Source: Fremontodendron californicum (Eukaryota > Streptophyta > Magnoliopsida > Malvales > Malvaceae). Taken from it: a stretch of DNA of 64,000 nt. The stretch covers positions 2,363,501-2,427,500 of the forward strand of contig JAULJL010000029.1 of the NCBI GenBank assembly GCA_030761205.1. Reading direction: 5' to 3'. Made by a program: the position numbers and the translations under genes. Under the pieces are notes generated by a model, which was not told where the DNA came from, searched no databases, and saw only the letters and a program-made list of their open reading frames with translations. Below, in pieces: positions 58,022 through 64,000 of this stretch. The first letter of the stretch is position 1. The number at the start of each line of letters is the position of its first letter.

Positions 58022-59878
58022 CTACAGTATATTGGTGATGAGATTCTCAAGTCTAACGATTGATGTCTGGATTTGCGAACCATCGGACCTCAAAGCATTA
58101 TACTGGTCTTCAGATGGCGCTGCTGGCGGCTGCTGTGTAGTACAAGGATCACATGGAGTGTAACTGGTTGCATTTTAACTTTGCTGACTGCTGGGTAAAT
58201 GAAAATTTGTCCTCGCTTCTATCTCGTTCCAAACCCATAAACATGCGTCCGCATAATCTCAATGCCCCCAATAGCATTAGACTAGAAGTGAGGGTCTCGA
58301 AATTCGGATATGAAGACGTATTGTCTCCATATTTTTGCTGCAAAGAGGCAGTATAATTTTCCTACAATCACAAATATTTAAATGTATAAACATTTAATAT
58401 GTGACATTGTAATGAACACGTACATAAACAATTCAGTAATATAATCAATTAATGTAATATATAAAGTATTGATATAGTTAAATAATTATAGTTACAGCTT
58501 TAGACCTATTGTCTACGTAATCACCTTAACCCTTTGCACATTATGGGTTTTGTTAAATAGCTCTAGGAAAGTCACGTTGCGTTGCAACTCTTGTGACTAC
58601 ACAGTAAATGAAGATAAAAGAAAATATTCACATATTAAATAGGATAAAACTTTTAAACAATAAATTGCAAAACAAAAACAAATCTTACCATCCTTTCACC
58701 TGGTAACTAGAAAAGGAACTGATCCACTAGTGTGCTTCGTAATGCTTCCATCCTTCTCCGTGTTCCTATTGCCCTTGGCCTTTTGGGACTTATTTTTCCA
58801 AGCGTCAATACTCCAGACGCTGTCAATAAGTTGATCCCAAATATCAACTGCTATCCAATCACACTTGCAACCCTTGCAGTCTTCTCTCTGATTCGTCTTA
58901 AAGAAGGCCATGGCATTCTCCCTCTCAAAATTCATCATGTCCTTGAATCGATCCTTGCATGTGGCCTCCAATAATTTCCTAACCACTGGTGTTTGCTCGG
59001 GAGGCCACTAGCATTTCCCTTCAATGAGACATTATGAATTAATATATACTATTAAACATAATTAAATTATAATTTGACTCTTAACCAAATCATACCTCAA
59101 ATATAGTCCACATAGACAGTTTCACGTCAACAGGTATCTTCGACCAAGTAGACCACGGTCTGTTATAGTGTTGTCTGATCACCAAGGCAATGGTCGATTT
59201 TACACAACTCTCCATGAAAATCCTAAAATCAACGATACGTGTTAGTGAACAATAATTTATTTTACTCAAATAAAGAAATTATCGAAATATTATTAACTTA
59301 AATGTTTTGAGCAATAGACAGTCGAAACCTGTTATTCGGATTACTTGGTGTCGGTAATCATTTCGTCCGACCTCTACCCCGTTTCCTTTGCTCGTGGCAG
59401 TATCGATAAACGACGTAGGATGTGATGCAGGTACCTCTGTCTGCTACCCTGTGCCATCATCCGCGAAATATTGCGGTGCTGGCTCATTGAGTAAATACTG
59501 CGAAATGTCATCCAGCGGTGAGGTAGACGATGCTAATGCGGGATCTGCCTAAGTCGTCGGAGTAAGTGTCGATCGTGGCAATGGAGCGGGAGTCGATGTG
59601 GACGGACGGGCAGCAGAGGGAGGCACTGTGGACGGAGCCACTATAGAGGGAGGCAGTGCAGAGGGATGTAGAGGCGATGGAGCTACTGCAAATGGGGTAT
59701 GTGGCGATGGAGCCGAATGTAAAGGCAACTATGTCGGTAGAGGTCGTAAGGAGGGAGAAGACGTAGGCGGCAACTGTGGTGCAGAATGCCCCAAGGACGG
59801 TCCTCTAGATGGTCGAAAAGCATCCCAAATTCAAACCCGTGTCTTCTTTCCACTAGTTTTACTCCCTGCTCCTCGCAT
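58022..59878 (-). pseudogene. CACTA TNP1/TNPA-like accessory transposase gene (Transposase_24-like), exons
   Basis: Likely binds the subterminal repeats. Exon guesses, right to left: 59878-about 59400, start MRGAGSKTSGKKTR with a Ser/Pro-rich stretch and one internal stop; about 59228-59095, IFMESCVKSTIALVIRQHYN then PWSTWSKIPVDVKLSMW; about 59000-58690, FKDMMNFERENAMAFF, IDAWKNKSQKAKGNR and KHTSGSVPF; a short LELFNKTHNVQ piece near 58560; and about 58345-58022, ending QTSIVRLENLITNIL before TAG at 58022-58024. The SKN.NR...HT.GS style is that of plant Ptta/En-Spm family proteins. Introns are inferred from frame breaks. Internal stops suggest decay, though mis-set exon limits could explain some. 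Confidence 0.65.
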
Positions 59879-60940
59879 TTTATCTGTAAAATAAAAAATA
59901 TTAAATTTATTAATAAATATATATATATTAAATTTATAAATAAATAAACACAATAACACAATAAAATAATAATCACAATAACACATTATACAATTTCATA
60001 ACTAACATTCATAAAAAAGAAATTTCATAATAAAAGAAATTTCCCACAAAATAAATTTAATTGTGCCTAAATTAATTTAATAAATTAATTGTAATTAATA
60101 TTTGTAAGAATAATAAATTAATATTTGTAAATGTAGAAAAGCTAAGAATTTATTATTTTTAAAAATAATTTAAAAATATTAATAATTTATACTTGCCTAA
60201 AATACTCTTTTTTTTACTATTACAATTTTATATATTTTTTAAAATTATCTTTTTAAATTATAATTACAAATAAACTATTATTATTATTTTATTTAAATTT
60301 TTATGTTCATTACTATATATTATAAATAGATCGATATTAAATTTTTAAAAATAATAAATAGTTAATAATAATTGCATAAAATTATATGTTATATATATTA
60401 TTTATAATAATTTTATCATATAATATAATTTTAAATTAATTAATTGGGACATTATACGCATACACAATTAAACAAATATACACATTAACAATATACAAAT
60501 TATTTTCAACAATATACACATTAACACATTTACAATTTTAACATAATTTTTACAAATAATAAATATTCAATTTTTGAATATTACAAAATCAAATAAAATG
60601 AAGAAAAAAAAAAACTTACAGCTTGGTTTGAAGAAGATTGTGATTTCAAACTAAATCTGAAAACCCTAAACTCAAAAAATGAACAATTTCATCAGAAAAT
60701 CTGTTAAAAAGAAGAAAAAAAAAAAAAAAGAAGACAGAAGAGAGAACCCATACCAGGCAAGGTGGTCGGATGCCTCGGCTGGTGGCGAGCGTAGCAACGA
60801 TGGTGGAGGTTCGCGAGGGACGGTCGGACGGTGACCACAGGGGACATGGTTGCCATTCGGGTAGGGCACAAACCAAAAGAGAGAATGAGAGAAAGAAAGA
60901 AAATGGGGAAGAAGAAGTCTCGGGCATTTAGTTATGCCCG
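59879..60940. other. CACTA interior, AT-rich, no clear gene
   Basis: From 59880 to 60610 the sequence is very AT-rich (aataattta-type). A tract reading ttttacag on the minus strand lies just upstream of the TNP1-like ATG and could be a 5' UTR intron acceptor. At 60640-60930 there is a more GC-rich stretch with an A run near 60705-60730, plausibly the promoter and first exon region of the TNP1-like gene. I cannot set a transcription start. Confidence 0.4.
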
Positions 60941-60949
60941 AGATTATCA

Positions 60950-61905
60950 CCGAACGGAATAGAGTTATTACCGACGGAATATCCGTCGGTAATACATTTG
61001 GCAGGGATTCAAATTCCATCCGTCGATAATGCTTTATTACCGACAGATATTCTATTGGTAAAAGCTTATTTTGTCGGTAATATATCATCGACGGAATAAG
61101 CTTTCACCAACGGACACTATCTATAATCGACGGATAATCCGTCGGTAATAATTTTTGACCGTTCACATTTAAAAATTGCATTTATTACACATAAGAATCT
61201 ATGAAATAATATTACCAACGGAATAGGCTTATTACCGACGAACCGTCCGTCGGTAATACATTTGGCGGAAATTCAAATTCCATCCTTCAGTGATAAAGTA
61301 TTACCGACGGATATTCGTCGGGAAAAGCTTATTACGTCAGTTATATATCACCAACGGAATAAGCTTTCATTGACAAACACTATATATTACCGACGGATAA
61401 TCCCTCGATAATAATTTGACTATTCAAATTTAAAAATTGCATTTATCACACATAAGAATCTGTGAAATAATATTACCGACGGAATAGGCATATTATCGAC
61501 AGATATTCCGTCGGTAATAGTTTCATACCTTTTAGTTTTATTATTATTATTAATTAATTTGGTAAACAAAATTTATTTATTACCAATTTCAAAATCCGTG
61601 CATTTGTATTACTGACGAAATTTTCGTCGGTAATACTGGTAATTTCGTTGGTGAAAATTCGGTGAGAATCTAGGCCGTTCGAGCCAAAATTTTATCGACG
61701 AAAATTACTGACGGAATGAGTCGGTCGCTAATATTCCTTCAGTAATATACTTTTCCCGTCGATAATGCTAAAAAAATCCGTCGGCAATTCGCAAAAACAT
61801 TACTGACGAAATTTCATCGATAATGTTTTCAATTCCGTCGTTGAAGAAGTGTTTTACTGACGGATTTATTCTGTCAGTAAAGATTCCGTCGATAATTTGA
61901 CGTCC
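60950..61905. repeat. CACTA subterminal repeats, right end
   Basis: More than 25 copies of TTACCGACGGA-like 12-mers in both orientations. A larger unit of about 240 bp (caaattccatccgtcgataa ... aaaaattgcatttattacac, near 61000-61200 and 61260-61455) is duplicated inside it, so this end is over three times as long as the left end. Confidence 0.85.
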
Positions 61906-61915
61906 TTTTGTAGTG

Positions 61916-62493
61916 AGTCTTCATAATACTGCTCAACAGTGCCCAACTGTTTCAACTCGACCAGATTGGGTCATCATACTCATCGGTCACAAATCTATCT
62001 CGCATTTCAACAATGTAAAATGGCCAAGTAAGTTTATCAAGACCTTATTAGATCTTAGAGTATTGTTGATGCCACTATAATGCCTTGCCCTCAAGGCTAA
62101 GCATGGAAACCCTCATCTTAGAACCTTCTGGCACCCTCTCTATCTCAGTATTGCTCAAGTTTCATGAACCACCCTTTGGAATCTTTTCCATTAAACTTGG
62201 GGCATTCAAGCTTAAATTGTCGATAACTATTAGAGGAATGGAGTCTTATCAAATTCAAGGCTGAGAATGTTGGATCACCTTGAAGAGCATATGAATCAGA
62301 AGCGCTTTTCTCCCCAGATTGATTCCCATCTCAAGTTGCCAGAAGATCGAAAAGCTTCTTGAACTCCAACGTCAGATTTGATCGAAACCTCGTAAGCTTC
62401 TCTTCCATCCGTTTATCAAGTTGTTGAAACTCTATCTGCAGCTGGCTAACCTCCTTCTGTAAACGAGTAGTAACACCATCCGCCATGGCCATA
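61916..62493 (-). pseudogene. Chromovirus gag, N-terminal part
   Basis: Begins near 62487-62493 with MAMADGVTT and a Gln/Glu-rich coil (QLQIEFQQLDKRMEEKLTRF). A stop at 62331 and later breaks follow. Further left the conserved gag blocks FKLECPKFNGKDSKGWF, SMLSLEGKAL and WPFYIVEMRDRF can be read, then LKQLGTVEQYYED against the CACTA end, frame-shifted by one base near 61965. The right edge abuts PPR sequence directly; no leader or 5' LTR is present. Confidence 0.82.
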
Positions 62494-62495
62494 AT

Positions 62496-64000
62496 CGAAG
62501 CTCTGTTTGAAAAAAGATTTATTTGTGCAAAACGGGGTTGCTTCATTTTATGCCAAATGCGGGAAAATTGCTGACTGCCAAGGTTGTTTTTTATGGGTTT
62601 TAGTTTTTTTTTGGCCAAAGATGGGTTTTAGTTTAGGAACGTTGTTTCTTGGACTTCCATGATTTCGGGGTATTCTCAGAATGGACAGCCTATAGAGGCT
62701 TTGAGGGTTTTTGATGAAATGTAGGAAATGGGTGTAATGCCAGATTGGGTTGCTCTTGTTAGTGTTATTAGATGTAGAGGATTTGGAACATGGGGAATCT
62801 ATTCATGGTTGTGTGATTAAAATGGGGCTTGAATTGTAGCTGACTTGCTCATTGCACTGACTGCATTGTATGCCAAATGTGGGTAAAAATAATGGTTGCC
62901 AGATCCTTTTTTGATCAAATGAATGTTCGTGATTTGATTTTGTGGAATGCCATGATCTCTGGTTATGCAAAGAATGGTTATGCTGAGGAAGCTGTATAAT
63001 TTTTTCGTGAGATGATTTCTAACAATATCAGAACAGATTCAATATGGCCAGGTCTGCTGTTGTAGCTTGTGCACAAGTTGGTTCTGTGAGTTAGCTAGAT
63101 GGATGAACAATTATATCGGTAAAAGTGAGCATAGAGATGATATATTTTTTTTCAACTCAGCTCTTATTGATATGTTTGCAAAATGTGGAAATGTTGATAC
63201 GGGCCCTTATGGTCTTTGATAGAACACTTGATGAAGATGTTGTCGTGTGGAGTGCCATGATTGTGGGATATGGATTGCATGGTTGGTAGGGGATGAGAAG
63301 CCTTAGACCTTTACCAATTGATGAAGCAAGCTGGTGTCTGCCCTAATGATGTCATTTTTCTTGGACTGCTCACAGCTTGAAACCATTCAGGTTGTAGAGG
63401 ATGGATGGCAACTTTTCCACTGAGCCCCCCTCCAGCTTTATGCTTGTGTGGTTTATCTTCTTTGGCGTGCTGGTTATCTAGATCAAGCTTATATTTTATT
63501 ATGAACACGCCAATAGAACCAGGTGTATCAGTGTGGGAGCACTAATTATAAGTGCTTGCAAGATTCATTGCCATGTGACACTTGGAGAATATGCTACAGA
63601 AAGGCTTTTCTCATTAGAACCATATAATACAGGGCATTATGTACAGCTCTCCAGTTTCTGCTTCTGCCAGAATGTGGGATTGTGTTGCAAAGATACGAGT
63701 TTTGATGAGGGAGAAGGGACTAAGCAAGGACCTGGGATATAGTTTGATTGAGATCAATGTGAAATTTCAAGCATTTCGTATAGGAAACAAATAAATCACA
63801 TCCACAATCTAAGGAGATTTATGAGGAGCTTGAGTCATTGGAGAGAAGGTTGAAGCAAGCTGGATTCATTCCTCATACAGATTCTTCCTTGCATGATTTG
63901 AATTACCAAGACATGGAGGTAACCCTTTGTAATCACAGTGAAAGGTGAGCGATTGCCTTTGGGCTAATAAGTACTGCACCAGCAACTACACTTAGGATAA
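62496..64000 (+). pseudogene. Pentatricopeptide-repeat protein pseudogene, PLS/DYW type, partial
   Basis: PPR proteins bind organellar RNA; DYW members serve C-to-U editing. In changing frames one reads YAKCGK-like repeats near 62545 and 62870, LILWNAMISGYAKNGYAEEAV near 62935, VVWSAMIVGYGLHGW near 63245, CKIHCHVTLGEYATERLFSLEP near 63550 (E-motif region), and near the right edge SKEIYEELESLERRLKQAGF with HSERLAIAFGLIS-like sequence, which starts the DYW region. At least six stops or shifts break it, and the start is missing. It continues past the window; the catalytic part of DYW would lie there. Probably the original host sequence of this locus. Confidence 0.8.

Larger units (their letters stand above)
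57258..61915 (-). mobile_element. CACTA (En/Spm) DNA transposon, non-autonomous (4658 bp)
   Basis: Starts CACTACAAGAGAACG and ends, reversed, CACTACAAAAGGACG: a 15-bp terminal inverted repeat with two mismatches. The 3-bp target duplication agt is perfect (57255-57257 and 61916-61918). Both ends are packed with TTACCGACGGA-type subterminal repeats in both orientations. It carries a TNP1-like gene on the minus strand but no large tnp2-type transposase, so it would depend on an autonomous relative. It interrupts the chromovirus gag. Confidence 0.93.
38875..62493 (-). mobile_element. Chromovirus-like Ty3/gypsy retrotransposon, split into four pieces
   Basis: Reading right to left on the minus strand: gag N-terminal part (62493-61916), gag C-terminal part with zinc knuckle (57257-56691), protease (51882-51447) and RT plus RNase H (40529-38875). 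The gaps are occupied by CACTA, a solo Ogre LTR and a gag-only LTR element, each with target duplications, and the left end is cut by Ogre-2 just after RNase H. Integrase and both LTRs are not in the window. The protein style (WPFYIVEMRDRF, CYWCGAKY...HRC, YRKLN) is that of non-Tat Ty3/gypsy elements, probably a Reina/Galadriel-like chromovirus; the clade is a guess. Confidence 0.82.

Noticed and set aside
59598..59894. Gly/Glu-rich plus-strand frame in CACTA
   Set aside because: It is the antisense of the Ser/Pro-rich first exon of the minus-strand TNP1-like gene; its composition is a mirror of that exon.
60646..61088. Two overlapping minus-strand open frames near the right end of CACTA
   Set aside because: They run through subterminal repeats and a long A/T run and share no motif with known transposon proteins; more likely promoter or UTR sequence of the TNP1-like gene.
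1..64000. tRNA, rRNA or small structured RNA genes
   Set aside because: I looked for tRNA-like A/B boxes and conserved rRNA segments and saw none that I could support; the PBS sequences are only tRNA 3'-end complements.

Overview
This window is repeat-dominated nuclear DNA of a flowering plant, most likely a eudicot. The grounds are plant Ty3/gypsy lineages (Ogre/Tat with an extra upstream ORF1 and a second, archaeal-type RNase H), a plant CACTA transposon with a plant-type TNP1-like gene, and a pentatricopeptide-repeat (PPR) relic with a DYW-type tail. I cannot name the species. I see no intact host gene: almost every base belongs to a transposable element, and nearly every coding region is broken by stops, frameshifts, deletions or insertions.

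Layout. 1-1199: reverse-oriented LTR of an unidentified retrotransposon, running off the left edge. 1200-22047: Ogre-1 (+), an Ogre/Tat element whose 5' LTR is cut by the preceding insertion; it has PBS, leader, ORF1, gag, protease, RT, RNase H, second RNase H, integrase, a tandem-repeat 3' UTR and a 5.9-kb 3' LTR. 22048-38874: Ogre-2 (+), a sibling with only the end of its 5' LTR in view, ORF1, gag, protease, a gutted RT region, an open integrase frame, tandem repeats and a 4.7-kb 3' LTR. 38875-62493: pieces of one minus-strand chromovirus-like Ty3/gypsy element, split by an LTR element with gag but no pol (40530-51446), an Ogre-family solo LTR (51883-56685, TSD caggg) and a CACTA element (57258-61915, TSD agt). 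The gag-only element itself carries a reverse-oriented Ogre solo LTR (43660-48691, TSD ataat). About 62496-64000: a PPR-DYW pseudogene (+) continuing past the right edge.

Nesting order from junctions: the chromovirus is the substrate; Ogre-2 sits just after its RNase H; Ogre-1 sits inside Ogre-2's 5' LTR; the 1-1199 element sits inside Ogre-1's 5' LTR. That is four levels. Five stretches of Ogre-family LTR from four insertions lie in 64 kb. They share a cluster of TTGACT (W-box-like) motifs near the LTR start, a tandem block of about 160 bp whose copy number differs between LTRs, and a TATA-like site 190-310 bp before the LTR end.

The most interesting material is the Ogre ORF1, whose function is unknown, the opposite expansion of two satellite-like arrays in the 3' UTRs of the two siblings, a 1045-bp deletion in Ogre-2 whose ends look like a GT-AG intron but also carry a 5-bp microhomology, and the gag-only element with three polypurine-tract-like copies.
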